64,000 nucleotides of DNA, taken from NCBI RefSeq assembly GCF_002292295.1, contig NZ_DBBS01000003.1, positions 1-64,000 of the forward strand. Reading direction: 5' to 3'. Shown piece after piece: positions 6,068 to 16,164 of this stretch. Numbering within the stretch: the first letter of the stretch is position 1; each line of letters begins with the position of its first letter. Source of the stretch: Sphingomonas sp. UBA978. Lineage in GTDB: Bacteria; Pseudomonadota; Alphaproteobacteria; Sphingomonadales; Sphingomonadaceae. The notes beneath the pieces were generated by a model. The model ran no database searches, was not told where the DNA came from, and saw nothing but the letters and a program-made list of their open reading frames with translations. The translations under genes were made by a program, and so were the position numbers.

Positions 6068-7391
6068 AATTTGCTGCGACGCGCCAGATCGTGTTGCCGA
6101 CATCGTCGGCGACCAGCAATGCCCCGGTGCGATCCGCGGTGACGCCGACCGGCCGCCCATGCGCCTTGCCGTCCTTGTCGAGGAAGCCCGTCAGCACGTC
6201 GACGGGCTTGGCACCGTCAGCAGGGAAGCCACGCGCGGCGAACGGCACGAACACCACCTTGTAGCCCGACACCGGCTTGCGGTTCCACGAGCCGTGTTCG
6301 CCGATGAAGGCGCCCCGCGCGAACCGGTTGCCGAGCTTGACGTCGCCGGCGAAGGTGAGGCCGAGCGCGGCGACATGCGGTCCGAGCGCATAATCGGGAC
6401 GCTTCGAATATTGCTGCAACTCGGGGCGCGCGGGCTCGACGCGGGTGTCGGGATAGCCGCCCCAGTAGAACCACGGCCAGCCGAACTGGTCGCCGAGCTC
6501 GACCTGCGTCAGATAGTCGGGCGCGAGGTCCGATCCGAGCATGTCGCGTTCGTTGACGACGGTCCACAGTTGCTGGTTGAACGGGCTGATCGCCATGCCC
6601 TGCGGATTGCGCAGGCCGGAGGCGTAGATGCGGAACGTCTTTTCCTGCGGATAGACCTGCAGGATGTTGGCGCGGAATTTCTCCGCCTCCAGCCCGTTTT
6701 CGGCGATGTTCGATGCCGATCCGACGCCGACGAACAGGGTGCGGCCATCGGGCGCCGCGATCAGCGTGCGCGCCCAATGGTTGCCGCCGCCGTTGAGCTT
6801 GACGACGAGTTCGGGCTTGGCGGCGATCGACGTCGCGCCTTCCACATAGGGCACGCGGACGAGCGAATCGGTGTTGGCGACGTAGAGCTGGCCATCGAGC
6901 AGCGCCATGCCGGTCGGCGAGTTCAGCCCGGTCATGAAGACGTGGCGCTGGTCGGCGACGCCGTCGCCGTTCGTATCGCGCAGCAAGGTGATGCGGTTGG
7001 CGGAGGGAACGCCGGCGCCGGCCTTGGCCATCAATTTGCCCATCACCCAGCCTTGGATGCCGCCGCCCTCGCGTGGGGGCGAATTGGTTTCGGCGACCAG
7101 CACGTCGCCGTTGGGCAGGCGATAAAGCCAGCGGGGGTGATCGAGATTTTTGGCGAAGGCTTTCACCGTCAGCCCGGCGGCGGGGACGGGGGTCTGGTCG
7201 CCCTGCCAGCCGATCACGTCCGCGACCTTGACGGTCGGCAGCGTTTGGATGCGCGGTTCGCCGATCTGCGGGCGCTTGCCGGTGATCCTGTCGAACGGCA
7301 CCTGCGCCGTGTCGGGCCAGGCGAGATAGACGACGACCGCCACGGCGATAACGGCGAGGAGCGCGGCGAGGCGCAGGACGTGCTTCAGCAT
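6066..7391 (-). CDS. Sorbosone/glucose dehydrogenase-like beta-propeller protein
   Basis: The protein has an N-terminal membrane anchor (LRLAALLAVIAVAVVVYLAW) and then a six-bladed beta-propeller of the PQQ-dependent sugar dehydrogenase / L-sorbosone dehydrogenase type. Visible signatures are LPNGDVLVAETN, FMTGLNSPTGMALLDGQLYVANTD, GLRNPQGMAISP and an ending repeat GALLVADDVGNTIWRV. It should act at the periplasmic face, oxidising sugars or alcohols with electrons passed to the respiratory chain if PQQ is bound. The start at 7391 is chosen because the longer frame adds a region with no signal character. The substrate is not predictable from sequence. Confidence 0.85.
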   Translation of the reverse strand: MLKHVLRLAALLAVIAVAVVVYLAWPDTAQVPFDRITGKRPQIGEPRIQTLPTVKVADVIGWQGDQTPVPAAGLTVKAFAKNLDHPRWLYRLPNGDVLVAETNSPPREGGGIQGWVMGKLMAKAGAGVPSANRITLLRDTNGDGVADQRHVFMTGLNSPTGMALLDGQLYVANTDSLVRVPYVEGATSIAAKPELVVKLNGGGNHWARTLIAAPDGRTLFVGVGSASNIAENGLEAEKFRANILQVYPQEKTFRIYASGLRNPQGMAISPFNQQLWTVVNERDMLGSDLAPDYLTQVELGDQFGWPWFYWGGYPDTRVEPARPELQQYSKRPDYALGPHVAALGLTFAGDVKLGNRFARGAFIGEHGSWNRKPVSGYKVVFVPFAARGFPADGAKPVDVLTGFLDKDGKAHGRPVGVTADRTGALLVADDVGNTIWRVAAN

Positions 7392-7476
7392 GGACCTACG
7401 ATAGGAGGCGCGAGGAGGAAGCGGAAGGGGGGAGGCGAGATGGCTCTTCCGCGCCACCCCGCCCCCGCCGTTTACG

Positions 7477-9705
7477 TTACGCCGGGCTGCCGACCAGCAG
7501 GTCGTAACGATCGGCGTTCATCACCTTCACCCATGCCTTGACGAAGTGCCGGACGAACATCTCCTGCGCATCGGAGCAGGCATAGACCTCGGCGATCGCC
7601 CGCAGCTGCGAGTTGGAGCCGAACACCAGATCGGTGCGCGACGCCGTCCAGCGCTGTTCGTGCGTGTGACGATCGGTGCCGACGAACTCCTCGTCGCTTT
7701 CGTCGCTGACCTGCTTCCACGCAGTGCCCATGTCGAGCAGGTTGACGAAGAAGTCGTTGGTCAGCTGGCCCGGACGGTTCGTGAAGACGCCGTGCTGCTT
7801 CGCCTTGGCATGGTTCACCCCGAGGACGCGCAGGCCGCCGACCAGCACGGCCATGTCCGGCGCGCTGAGCCCGAGCAGCTGCGAGCGATCGACCAGCAAT
7901 TCCTCGGTCGGCACGTTGAACTTGACCTGCAGGTAGTTGCGGAAGCCGTCGGCGCGCGGTTCGAGCACGTCGAAGCTTTCGGTCTCGGTCTGCGCCTCGC
8001 TGGCATCGGTGCGGCCGGGGGTGAATGGCACCTCCACCGCATGGCCTGCCGCCTTCGCCGCCGCCTCGATGCCGACCGAGCCGCCGAGCACGATCAGGTC
8101 GGCGATCGAGACCTTCCGTGCACTGTTGCCGTCGAAATCGGCCTTGATCCCCTCATAGACCGCCAGCACGCGGGCAAGCTGTTCGGGCTGGTTGACCTCC
8201 CAGTCCTTCTGCGGGGCGAAGCGGATGCGCGCGCCATTGGCGCCGCCGCGATGGTCCGACCCGCGCCACGTCGAGGCCGAGGCCCAGGCGGTGGTGACCA
8301 GCTCCTCGATCGACAGGCCGGAATCGGCGATCGCCGTCTTCAGATCGGCGATGTCGCCCGCCTCGATCTGCGGATAGTCGGCGACCGGGATCGGGTCCTG
8401 CCAGATCAGCTCTTCCTGCGGCACTTCCGGGCCGATCAGGCGGATCTTCGGACCCATGTCGCGATGCGTCAGCTTGTACCAGGCACGCGCCCAGGCATCG
8501 GCAAAATAGGCGGGATCGGCGCGGAATTTCTGGCAGATCGCATTGTACGCCGGGTCGACCTTCAGCGCCATGTCGGCGGTCGTCATCATCGTCGGGACGC
8601 GCTTGCCCGCGGTGTGGGCGGCCGGCGCGAGCGTGTCGTCCGGGCTGCCCACCGGCTGCCATTGATGCGCACCCGCGGGACTCTTCACCAGCTCATATTC
8701 ATGGTCGAAGAGCATGTCGAAATAGCTCATGTCCCATGTCGTCGGCGTCGGCGTCCACGCACCCTCGATGCCGCTGGTGATCGTGTGATCGCCCATGCCG
8801 CTCTCGTGCGTGGAGGTCCAGCCGAGGCCCTGGCTGGCGATGTCCGCGCCCTCCGGCTCGACGCCGACCAGCTTGGCGTCGCCCGCGCCATGCGCCTTGC
8901 CGAACGTATGGCCGCCGGCGGTCAGCGCGACGGTTTCCTCGTCGTTCATGCCCATCCGCGCGAAGGTTTCCTTCATGTCGCGCGCCGACCCCTGCGGATG
9001 CGGGCAGCCGCCCGGACCCTCGGGGTTCACGTAGATGAGGCCGTGCTGGATCGCGGCGAGCGGGCTTTCGAGCGCGAGCCCGGCCTCCTCGTCGATGCGG
9101 GTCTGGCCGAGCCATTCCTCCTCGGTGCCCCAATAGACGTCCTTCTCGGGCTCGAACACGTCCTCGCGGCCGCCGGAGAAGCCGAACGTCGGGCCGCCCA
9201 TCGATTCGATCGCGACATTGCCGGTAAGGATGAACAGGTCCGCCCAGCTCAGCTTGCGGCCGTATTTCTGCTTGATCGGCCACAGCAGGCGCCGCGCCTT
9301 GTCGAGGTTGCCGTTGTCCGGCCAGCTGTTGAGCGGCGCGAAGCGCTGCTGGCCCGCCGAAGAGCCGCCGCGACCGTCACCGGTGCGATAGGTGCCGGCG
9401 CTATGCCACGCCATGCGGATGAAGAAGGGGCCGTAATGTCCGTAATCGGCCGGCCACCACGGCTGGCTGTCTGTCATCAGCGCGGTGATGTCGGCCTTCA
9501 GCTGATCGTAGTCGAGGCTGAGGAACTCCGAACGATAGTCGAAGTCGTCGCCCATCGGATTGCCGCTGACGCCCTTCTGGTGAAGGATGTCGATCGATAA
9601 GGATTCGGGCCACCAGTCCTTGGCGGTACGACCGAGCAGCCGGCGCTTTGCCGCGGGCTGCTTGCCGGGGTCGTTGATCGGGCTGCCTTGGGTAATCGCG
9701 TCCAT
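7477..9705 (-). CDS. katG: Catalase-peroxidase KatG
   Basis: This haem enzyme disproportionates hydrogen peroxide and has peroxidase activity. The 742-residue length is normal. The distal-side triad is visible in FFIRMAWHSAGTYRTGDGRGG (Arg97, Trp100, His101); LIYVNPEGP supplies the Tyr of the Met-Tyr-Trp crosslink; HTFGKAHGAGD carries the proximal haem-ligand region. The C-terminal half is the usual degenerate duplicate domain. It is transcribed alone: the upstream neighbour lies 119 bp away and the downstream gene is a separate membrane-anchored dehydrogenase. An OxyR site is expected for the family, but I did not identify one. Confidence 0.98.
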   Translation of the reverse strand: MDAITQGSPINDPGKQPAAKRRLLGRTAKDWWPESLSIDILHQKGVSGNPMGDDFDYRSEFLSLDYDQLKADITALMTDSQPWWPADYGHYGPFFIRMAWHSAGTYRTGDGRGGSSAGQQRFAPLNSWPDNGNLDKARRLLWPIKQKYGRKLSWADLFILTGNVAIESMGGPTFGFSGGREDVFEPEKDVYWGTEEEWLGQTRIDEEAGLALESPLAAIQHGLIYVNPEGPGGCPHPQGSARDMKETFARMGMNDEETVALTAGGHTFGKAHGAGDAKLVGVEPEGADIASQGLGWTSTHESGMGDHTITSGIEGAWTPTPTTWDMSYFDMLFDHEYELVKSPAGAHQWQPVGSPDDTLAPAAHTAGKRVPTMMTTADMALKVDPAYNAICQKFRADPAYFADAWARAWYKLTHRDMGPKIRLIGPEVPQEELIWQDPIPVADYPQIEAGDIADLKTAIADSGLSIEELVTTAWASASTWRGSDHRGGANGARIRFAPQKDWEVNQPEQLARVLAVYEGIKADFDGNSARKVSIADLIVLGGSVGIEAAAKAAGHAVEVPFTPGRTDASEAQTETESFDVLEPRADGFRNYLQVKFNVPTEELLVDRSQLLGLSAPDMAVLVGGLRVLGVNHAKAKQHGVFTNRPGQLTNDFFVNLLDMGTAWKQVSDESDEEFVGTDRHTHEQRWTASRTDLVFGSNSQLRAIAEVYACSDAQEMFVRHFVKAWVKVMNADRYDLLVGSPA

Positions 9706-9824
9706 GTCGCTCTCCTCGCATTGCCGCAGGGCCGGCGTTACCGGCGCGGTGTTGCAGGAAAACTACTCCAGCCGCAGTGATCGAGGAAACGCGAAATCGC
9801 GAACGTGGTGATCGGATACGACGA

Positions 9825-10223
9825 TCAGCGCCGTTCTTGCGATCGTTTGCCGACCACCTCGCTGCGCAGGGCCGCCGCGTTGCTCTCCAGAAACGAACGC
9901 TCGGAATCGCTCAGGCCGTTTTGCGCATACATGCCCGCGCGGAGGCCGATGCCGTCGGCCTTCCTGCGCAGGTCCCTGGCCTCGCGTCTGGAGAGCTGGC
10001 CGGCCTTGCGACCGTCTCGCACGTCGTCCCGGATCCTGCCGACCTGACGTTCGACGGACGGTCCGGCGGGCGCGCTGCTGATCGTGGTCCACGCCTGCGC
10101 CAGGACAGGGGCGGGAAGGGCGATCAGCAGCAACGCGACCGATCCTGCCATCCCATTCCCGGCGGGAGAGCGGCGAAAGGGCGACGCGGGCGACGGGGTA
10201 AGGGCGGGGCGGAACGTCGGCAT
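9825..10223 (-). CDS. Putative secreted hypothetical protein (132 aa)
   Basis: AAAGGGAG lies 8 bases before the ATG at 10223, supporting this start. A hydrophobic segment GSVALLLIALPAPVLAQ ending in a plausible AxAQ signal-peptidase site follows a 24-residue N-region that is longer than usual, so ATG at 10151 is an alternative start. The mature part is a charged helical protein (GRIRDDVRDGRKAGQLSRRE), with the composition of small periplasmic proteins found in sphingomonads. No function is recognised. Confidence 0.7.
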   Translation of the reverse strand: MPTFRPALTPSPASPFRRSPAGNGMAGSVALLLIALPAPVLAQAWTTISSAPAGPSVERQVGRIRDDVRDGRKAGQLSRREARDLRRKADGIGLRAGMYAQNGLSDSERSFLESNAAALRSEVVGKRSQERR

Positions 10224-10279
10224 CGGGCATCTCCCTTTTTGCGAGGATCATGCGGCACGTCGATGAACCGACGCTGACC

Positions 10280-11188
<909 letters not shown>

Positions 11189-11198
11189 GGCGGCCGTG

Positions 11199-11711
11199 TC
11201 AGTCCTCTCGTACAGAATAGGGGTCCGCGATGCCGAGGCTGGCGAGCGCCTGACGCTCGATCTCCTCCATGCCTTCGGCTTCCTCGTCCCCCATGTGGTC
11301 GTAGCCTAGCAGATGCAGCGTGCCATGCACCAGCAGGTGCGTGGCATGTTCGGCGACGCTGACGCCCTTTTCCATCGCCTCGCGCGTGCAGACGCCGTGC
11401 GCCATCACGATGTCGCCGAGCAGCAGCTCGCCGTCGTCGCTGTTCTGGCTGACCGTGTCGAGCAGGTCGGCCTGCACCATCGGGAAGGAGAGGACGTTGG
11501 TCGGCTTGTCCTTCTGCCGGTATTGCGCGTTGAGCGCATGCACCTCGTCGTCGGAGGTCAGGCGGACGCTGATCTCCACGGTTGCGGCGGTGGTGAGCAA
11601 TTCGCCGTGCGGAGTCCGCTCGATCGCCGCGCGCGCCGCGCGTACCGCGAGTGCGTCCCAGTCGGTATCCGCCGGCCACGGCTCTTCGCGGGTGAGTTCG
11701 ATGTGGATCAT
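11199..11711 (-). CDS. ybeY: Endoribonuclease YbeY
   Basis: YbeY is a single-strand endoribonuclease needed for 16S rRNA 3'-end maturation and ribosome quality control. The metal-binding signature HLLVHGTLHLLGYDH (H-x3-H-x5-H) is present at about residues 128-142, together with the family block NVLSFPM. The 170-residue length fits. Its ATG overlaps the TGA of the VapC toxin gene (ATGA), an unusual upstream partner: in most proteobacteria ybeY directly follows phoH. Confidence 0.97.
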   Translation of the reverse strand: MIHIELTREEPWPADTDWDALAVRAARAAIERTPHGELLTTAATVEISVRLTSDDEVHALNAQYRQKDKPTNVLSFPMVQADLLDTVSQNSDDGELLLGDIVMAHGVCTREAMEKGVSVAEHATHLLVHGTLHLLGYDHMGDEEAEGMEEIERQALASLGIADPYSVRED

Positions 11712-12118
11712 GCGAGCGTAACGTCCTCAAGGTCGGTGTGAATGAAGTCGCGACCCTTGAACAGGATCACGGCTTCGTGCCGCTTCGTCGAGGCATAAGC
11801 GAAGCAGTCGCCCATGTTCAGGGCGGCCTCGTGCACCCCCTTGCCGTAACGCTGATGCGCATCCAGCGCGATATCGCCATCCCCGGCATCGATCGCGACC
11901 AACCGGATCGCCGCGTCGTGCAGGAAGTCTGCGACCAATGTGCGTGCCTCATCCAACGCGATACCGCGAACGCGTGCCACGGCTCGAACACTCTCCCAAA
12001 CCGCTATGGGCGAGGTGAGTTTATGCTCCTCCCAGCTGATGCGGTCCGCGAAATGGGTCGCCTCCGGTTCCTTGGCGATCATCGCGACCATCGCCGATGC
12101 GTCGATGAAGATCGTCAC
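11708..12118 (-). CDS. vapC: VapC-type PIN-domain toxin
   Basis: This 136-residue PIN-domain ribonuclease is the toxin of a type II pair. Acidic residues of the metal site are visible in FIDASAMVAMIAKEPE and in GDCFAYA; the C-terminal EAVILFKGRDFIHTD is the usual PIN ending. GTG at 12118 is chosen: it overlaps the vapB stop (GTGA), and upstream codons read out of frame through vapB. The stop overlaps the ybeY start. Its target is not predictable; VapC enzymes commonly cut tRNA or rRNA. Confidence 0.93.
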   Translation of the reverse strand: MTIFIDASAMVAMIAKEPEATHFADRISWEEHKLTSPIAVWESVRAVARVRGIALDEARTLVADFLHDAAIRLVAIDAGDGDIALDAHQRYGKGVHEAALNMGDCFAYASTKRHEAVILFKGRDFIHTDLEDVTLA

Positions 12119-12405
12119 AGTTCGTCGTTGAGCGAATCGTAGAACCTCTTGTCTGCCTCCAGACCGGACGGCAACGGCAGGGGATGTTCGCGCCAGAACC
12201 GTTCCAGCCATTCCGGCGCCGGCGCTGATCGCGCATGGCGCCTGGCGTAATCGGCGATCGCCAGTTCGACGATCGTCTGCATCGGAGTTCCCCGTGCATC
12301 CGCGAGCCGTGCGATCGCGAGGACAAGGTCCGTGTCCTCGATGAGGAACGGGGCGGACAAGGCCTGTTGCTCGGCACGGCTCAAGGGCGTGGGTGGTGCG
12401 TTCAT
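12115..12405 (-). CDS. vapB: VapB-type antitoxin
   Basis: This is a 96-residue antitoxin of the PSK/Rv0623-like type: residues about 22-55 (FLIEDTDLVLAIARLADARG and the following helix IVELAIADYARR) form the DNA-binding and dimerisation part, and the tail PEWLERFWREHPLPLPSG would block the toxin. ATG at 12405 is chosen over longer options because it starts one base after the phoH stop (TGACATG) and the extension would run into phoH. Autoregulation, usual for such pairs, would here act on or compete with transcription of the whole operon; no dedicated promoter is visible between phoH and vapB. Confidence 0.88.
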   Translation of the reverse strand: MNAPPTPLSRAEQQALSAPFLIEDTDLVLAIARLADARGTPMQTIVELAIADYARRHARSAPAPEWLERFWREHPLPLPSGLEADKRFYDSLNDEL

Positions 12406-12406
12406 G

Positions 12407-13405
12407 TCAACCGTTCGGCCCTTCATACGCCTCGACGATACGCCCGACAATCGGGTGGCGCACGACGTCGGCGGCAGTAAAGCGGGTCATCGAGATGCCC
12501 TCGACGCCCTCCAGCCGCACCGTCGCATCGGCGAGGCCCGATGCGCCGACACCGCCGGGCAGATCGGTCTGGTTGGGATCGCCGCAGATCACCATTCGGC
12601 TGTTCTGGCCGAAGCGGGTGAGGAACATCTTCATCTGCGCCGGCGTCGTATTCTGCGCCTCGTCGAGGATCACGAAGGCATCCGCCAGCGTACGGCCGCG
12701 CATGAAGGCGATCGGGGCGATCTCGATCTCGCCCGACGTGATGCGACGTTCGACCTGTTCGGCGGGCAGGCAATCGTGCAGCGCGTCGTAGAGCGGACGC
12801 AGATAGGGATCGACCTTGTCCTTCATGTCGCCGGGCAGGAAGCCCAGCTTCTCGCCGGCCTCGACCGCCGGGCGCGACAGGATCAGCCGCTGGACGCTGC
12901 CGGTGATGAGCTGCGACACCGCCTGCGCGACCGCGATATAGGTCTTGCCCGTCCCCGCCGGCCCCAGCGCGAAGATCATGTCGTTGGTGGCGAGCTCGCG
13001 CATGTAATGCGCCTGTGCCGGCGTCCGCGGCACGATCGTCTTCTTGCGGGTGCGGATCATCACCGACGGGATGCCGCCGCGCTCCGCGCTGACGATGCCG
13101 GCCAGCGTCGGTTCGGACGCCATCGCGATCGCGGCGTCGACCAGCCCGGTGTCGACCTCCTCCCCGCGCTGCATCCGGTGATAGAGGTCCTGCAACACGT
13201 CGCGGGCGAGAGCGACGTTCTCGGCAGTCCCTTCCAGCCCGACGCGATTGCCGCGTGCGGTGATATACACGCCCAGCCGGTTTTCGAGCGCCACCAGATT
13301 CTGGTCATACTGGCCGAAGAGCGTGGCGAGCAATTGCGGCTTGTCGAACAACACCTCTGCCCGGCTGCGTTCACCGGAGCGGGCGGGGACGGGCTTGCGA
13401 CTCAT
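12407..13405 (-). CDS. phoH: PhoH-like ATPase
   Basis: A 332-residue PhoH/PhoL ATPase. Walker A GPAGTGKT and Walker B-type FVILDEAQN are clear, preceded by the KH-like region (ARGNRVGLEGTAENVALARD). Members are linked with YbeY in RNA metabolism and ribosome assembly. It stands after miaB and ahead of vapBC-ybeY-corC. A stretch of repeats lies between miaB and phoH, so phoH may have its own promoter. Confidence 0.95.
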   Translation of the reverse strand: MSRKPVPARSGERSRAEVLFDKPQLLATLFGQYDQNLVALENRLGVYITARGNRVGLEGTAENVALARDVLQDLYHRMQRGEEVDTGLVDAAIAMASEPTLAGIVSAERGGIPSVMIRTRKKTIVPRTPAQAHYMRELATNDMIFALGPAGTGKTYIAVAQAVSQLITGSVQRLILSRPAVEAGEKLGFLPGDMKDKVDPYLRPLYDALHDCLPAEQVERRITSGEIEIAPIAFMRGRTLADAFVILDEAQNTTPAQMKMFLTRFGQNSRMVICGDPNQTDLPGGVGASGLADATVRLEGVEGISMTRFTAADVVRHPIVGRIVEAYEGPNG

Positions 13406-13520
13406 GCGGTCCTTTCATGCCGTGATGGCATGCAGCGAATGTGGGATGCGGACCGGCGAAAGGGAAGCTGGAAAACCGGACTTTCATGCAAAGGCGGGGA
13501 GGGGGCAGGCGACGGGAGAT

Positions 13521-13648
13521 GACGCGGAAACGCAAGGACGCGAAGGCGTCGGCTCCGGCGCGAAGCGCCTTCGTCTCGACGACCGACAGGAGTGCTCAAG
13601 ACCGCCGTGCGCGCGCTCTTCTCCGCGTCTCCGCGTCTCCGCGTGAAT
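13521..13648. repeat. Intergenic repeat element with tandem CTCCGCGT
   Basis: Between phoH and miaB. The left part (13521-13548) has GACGCGGAAACGCAAGGACG-type blocks. The right part has three exact tandem copies of CTCCGCGT (13621-13644). The two parts are roughly complementary, so the element can fold back. No frame or promoter is evident. It looks like a dispersed palindromic element of sphingomonad genomes, but copy number cannot be judged here. Confidence 0.45.
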
Positions 13649-13671
13649 CATACCTCCCGCAAATGGCGCGA

Positions 13672-15000
13672 TCAGGCCGCGACGGGCACCCGTCCGGCGC
13701 CCGCCATCGATACCGGGCCCGCCGACAGCAGGTCGACCGATACCATGTCGCCAATCGCGGCATCGGTCATCAGATGCACCGATTGCAGCCACGGCGACTT
13801 GCCCAGCATCTGTCCGGGCAGCTTGCCGCGCCGCTCGATCAGCACGTCGCAGGTCCGCCCGACACTCGCTTGGTTGAACGCCTGCTGGTCGCGGCCGAGC
13901 GCGGCCTGCAGGCGCTGGAGCCGTTCGTCCATCACGGCGGCCGGCACTGCGCCGGCCATGTCGGCGGCGGGCGTGCCGGGGCGGGGGCTGTATTTGAACG
14001 AATAGGCCTGCGCATAGCCGACCGCGTCGACGAGGCCGAGCGTCTCGGCGAACTCCGCCTCGGTTTCGCCGGGGAAGCCGACGATGAAGTCGCCCGACAG
14101 CGCGATATCCGGCCGCACCGCGCGGACGCGGTCGAGCAACCGCAGATAGCTGTCGCGGTCGTGGCTGCGGTTCATCGCCCGCAGCACGCGGTCGCTGCCC
14201 GCCTGCACCGGCAGGTGGAGGAAGGGCATCAGGCTCTCGACGTCGCCGTGCGCATCGATCAGCCCCTGCGCCATGTCGTTGGGATGGCTGGTGGTGTAGC
14301 GGATGCGCGAGAGCCCCGGAATGCGATCGAGCACCCGGATCAGGTCGTGCAGCCCCTTGCCATCGTCGTCCCACGCGTTGACGTTCTGGCCGAGCAGCGT
14401 GATCTCGCGCGCGCCGGCGTCGACCAGCGCCTTCGCCTCGTCGACGATCGCCGCGAACGGACGGCTGACCTCCGCTCCGCGCGTATAGGGCACGACGCAA
14501 TAGGTGCAGAACTTATCGCACCCTTCCTGAACCGTCAGGAAGGCAGACGGACCGACGCGGCGGCGTGCAGGCAGCGCGCCAAACTTCGACAGCAAAGGCA
14601 TGTCGGTGTCGAGGCTCGGCGTGCCGGCGGTGGCGCTGGCGACCAGCGCGGGGAGGTTGTGATACGCCTGCGGCCCGACGACGACGTCGACCTTGGCACG
14701 GCGGACGATCTCCTCGCCCTCCGCCTGCGCGACGCAGCCGGCGACCGCGATCATCGGCGCGCTCCGCGCGTTGAGGCGCGCGTTCTTGCGCAGCCGGCCG
14801 ATGTCCGAATAGACTTTTTCGGTCGCGCGATCGCGGATGTGGCAGGTGTTGAGCACGACGAGGTCCGCCGCATCGGGATCGGCGGTCGCCGTCATCCCGT
14901 CCGCGGCCATCAGTTCGGCCATGCGCTCGCCATCGTAGACGTTCATCTGGCAGCCGAAGGATTTGACGTGGAAGGTCTTGGGCTTTTCCGGGGCGGTCAT
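13672..15000 (-). CDS. miaB: tRNA-2-methylthio-N6-isopentenyladenosine synthase MiaB
   Basis: A radical-SAM methylthiotransferase that modifies A37 of tRNAs. The N-terminal methylthiotransferase domain starts at SFGCQMNVYD, the radical-SAM cluster site is CDKFCTYCVVPYTRG (three Cys), and a TRAM domain closes the protein. Start 15000 gives a 442-residue protein of normal length; the longer frame has a shadow-like N terminus. Transcribed towards phoH, from which it is separated by about 270 bp of repeats. Confidence 0.97.
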   Translation of the reverse strand: MTAPEKPKTFHVKSFGCQMNVYDGERMAELMAADGMTATADPDAADLVVLNTCHIRDRATEKVYSDIGRLRKNARLNARSAPMIAVAGCVAQAEGEEIVRRAKVDVVVGPQAYHNLPALVASATAGTPSLDTDMPLLSKFGALPARRRVGPSAFLTVQEGCDKFCTYCVVPYTRGAEVSRPFAAIVDEAKALVDAGAREITLLGQNVNAWDDDGKGLHDLIRVLDRIPGLSRIRYTTSHPNDMAQGLIDAHGDVESLMPFLHLPVQAGSDRVLRAMNRSHDRDSYLRLLDRVRAVRPDIALSGDFIVGFPGETEAEFAETLGLVDAVGYAQAYSFKYSPRPGTPAADMAGAVPAAVMDERLQRLQAALGRDQQAFNQASVGRTCDVLIERRGKLPGQMLGKSPWLQSVHLMTDAAIGDMVSVDLLSAGPVSMAGAGRVPVAA

Positions 15001-15104
15001 GGCGGCGCGCATACAGGATGCGGCGCGGTGTCGCCAGCCCGGGGCTGGCCCGGCCCGGCGTTCCATGGAATGTTGCCCCGACGGAGAGCGTGAGAGGCGG
15101 GCGG

Positions 15105-16112
15105 ATGATACGGGCGATCGTCACCGGGGGAGCGGCTGCTGTCGCGGCGATGCTGGTGATGTCGGCGGCACCGACGATCGGGCAGGACATCATCGTCAAC
15201 GCCGGGACGCCGCGGATGCTCGCCGGTCTGTGGACCTTCCACGCCGGTGCCGCGAGCCGCGACGCGGTGCCGGGGGTCGTCGGGCCTCGGGGGCGGGGGC
15301 CGCAGGACTGGAGTCTGTGCATCCGCGACGGCGATACGCCCGCGATCCTCGAACAGCTGATCGGCGCCCGTGCGGTGTTCGACGAGGGCGTGCTGTGTTC
15401 GCCGATGGGGCTGACGATCACGCGCAACCGGGTGAACGGCAGTCGACGCTGCCCGCTGCCGCCGATCGAAACCCGCGACGCCGGCTATATTGTCGGCGTG
15501 ATCGCCGAGACGCGGATGCGGGCGAGGATCGCGGAAAGCAACCTGACCGCCGACTATCAGGAACAGATCGGCTTGCCGGGCGCCGATGCCCCCAAAATGC
15601 GCTGGCGGGTGTCGGCGCGGCTAATCGGCCCATGCGAGGCGCCGGCGGTACGGCAGGTCGCCACGCCGGCTCCTGCTTCCGCGCAGACCGGCCCGGCGGC
15701 GCAGCTGGTGCGGTCCGCGGCGGCGGAGGAGCCCGAGTACGAGGCCGGTCCGCTGCCGGGCGCGCCCGATCATCCCGCGGAGGCGGACGGCGAAACCGCC
15801 GCGCCGCCGCCGCGCTCCTCCGCCACGCATAGCGCACCGCCGCAGGCCGAGGATATCGTCGTGGTCGCGCGCAAGCTGCGTCGCGTCCGGCTGCATTATG
15901 CCAGCCGGGGCAGGGCGTTCCGCTGGTGCCATGCCGACATCTCGAGCGGCGATCCGCGGCTGGACCGGATCGGCTGCGCGATGGTGCGGGCCTGCGTGCG
16001 CGAGGGCAACGATACGACCGTCGATGTGCTCGGCTGCGTCAACCGGCGGATCGACACCCTCGACCCGGTGACCGGGCCGCTGCCCAAGCCGATCGCCCGC
16101 CAGACGCGCTGA
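15105..16112 (+). CDS. Secreted protein with DUF3617-like region, unknown function
   Basis: The 335-residue protein starts with a signal peptide (MIRAIVTGGAAAVAAMLVMS, cleavage near GQD). Residues 30-180 have the spacing of cysteines and tryptophans seen in DUF3617 proteins (WSLCIRDGD, VLCSPMGLTI, SRRCPLPP). A disordered stretch rich in Ala, Pro and Glu (about 190-245) separates this from a C-terminal cysteine-containing module (FRWCHADIS, IGCAMVRACV, LGCVNRR) that probably forms disulfides. It is divergent from miaB. No known role; the start is set by MIRAIV, which follows an AGGCGGGCGG stretch. Confidence 0.7.
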   Translation: MIRAIVTGGAAAVAAMLVMSAAPTIGQDIIVNAGTPRMLAGLWTFHAGAASRDAVPGVVGPRGRGPQDWSLCIRDGDTPAILEQLIGARAVFDEGVLCSPMGLTITRNRVNGSRRCPLPPIETRDAGYIVGVIAETRMRARIAESNLTADYQEQIGLPGADAPKMRWRVSARLIGPCEAPAVRQVATPAPASAQTGPAAQLVRSAAAEEPEYEAGPLPGAPDHPAEADGETAAPPPRSSATHSAPPQAEDIVVVARKLRRVRLHYASRGRAFRWCHADISSGDPRLDRIGCAMVRACVREGNDTTVDVLGCVNRRIDTLDPVTGPLPKPIARQTR

Positions 16113-16164
16113 CCGCGCGCGGTTGCGACTCGCCAAATCGCGGGAAAGCTGTACCGTCCGTGCC

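Noticed and set aside
7546..9600. 684-codon plus-strand frame opposite katG
   Set aside because: It is a mirror of katG caused by high G+C; composition (His, Arg, Asp) is typical of antisense frames.
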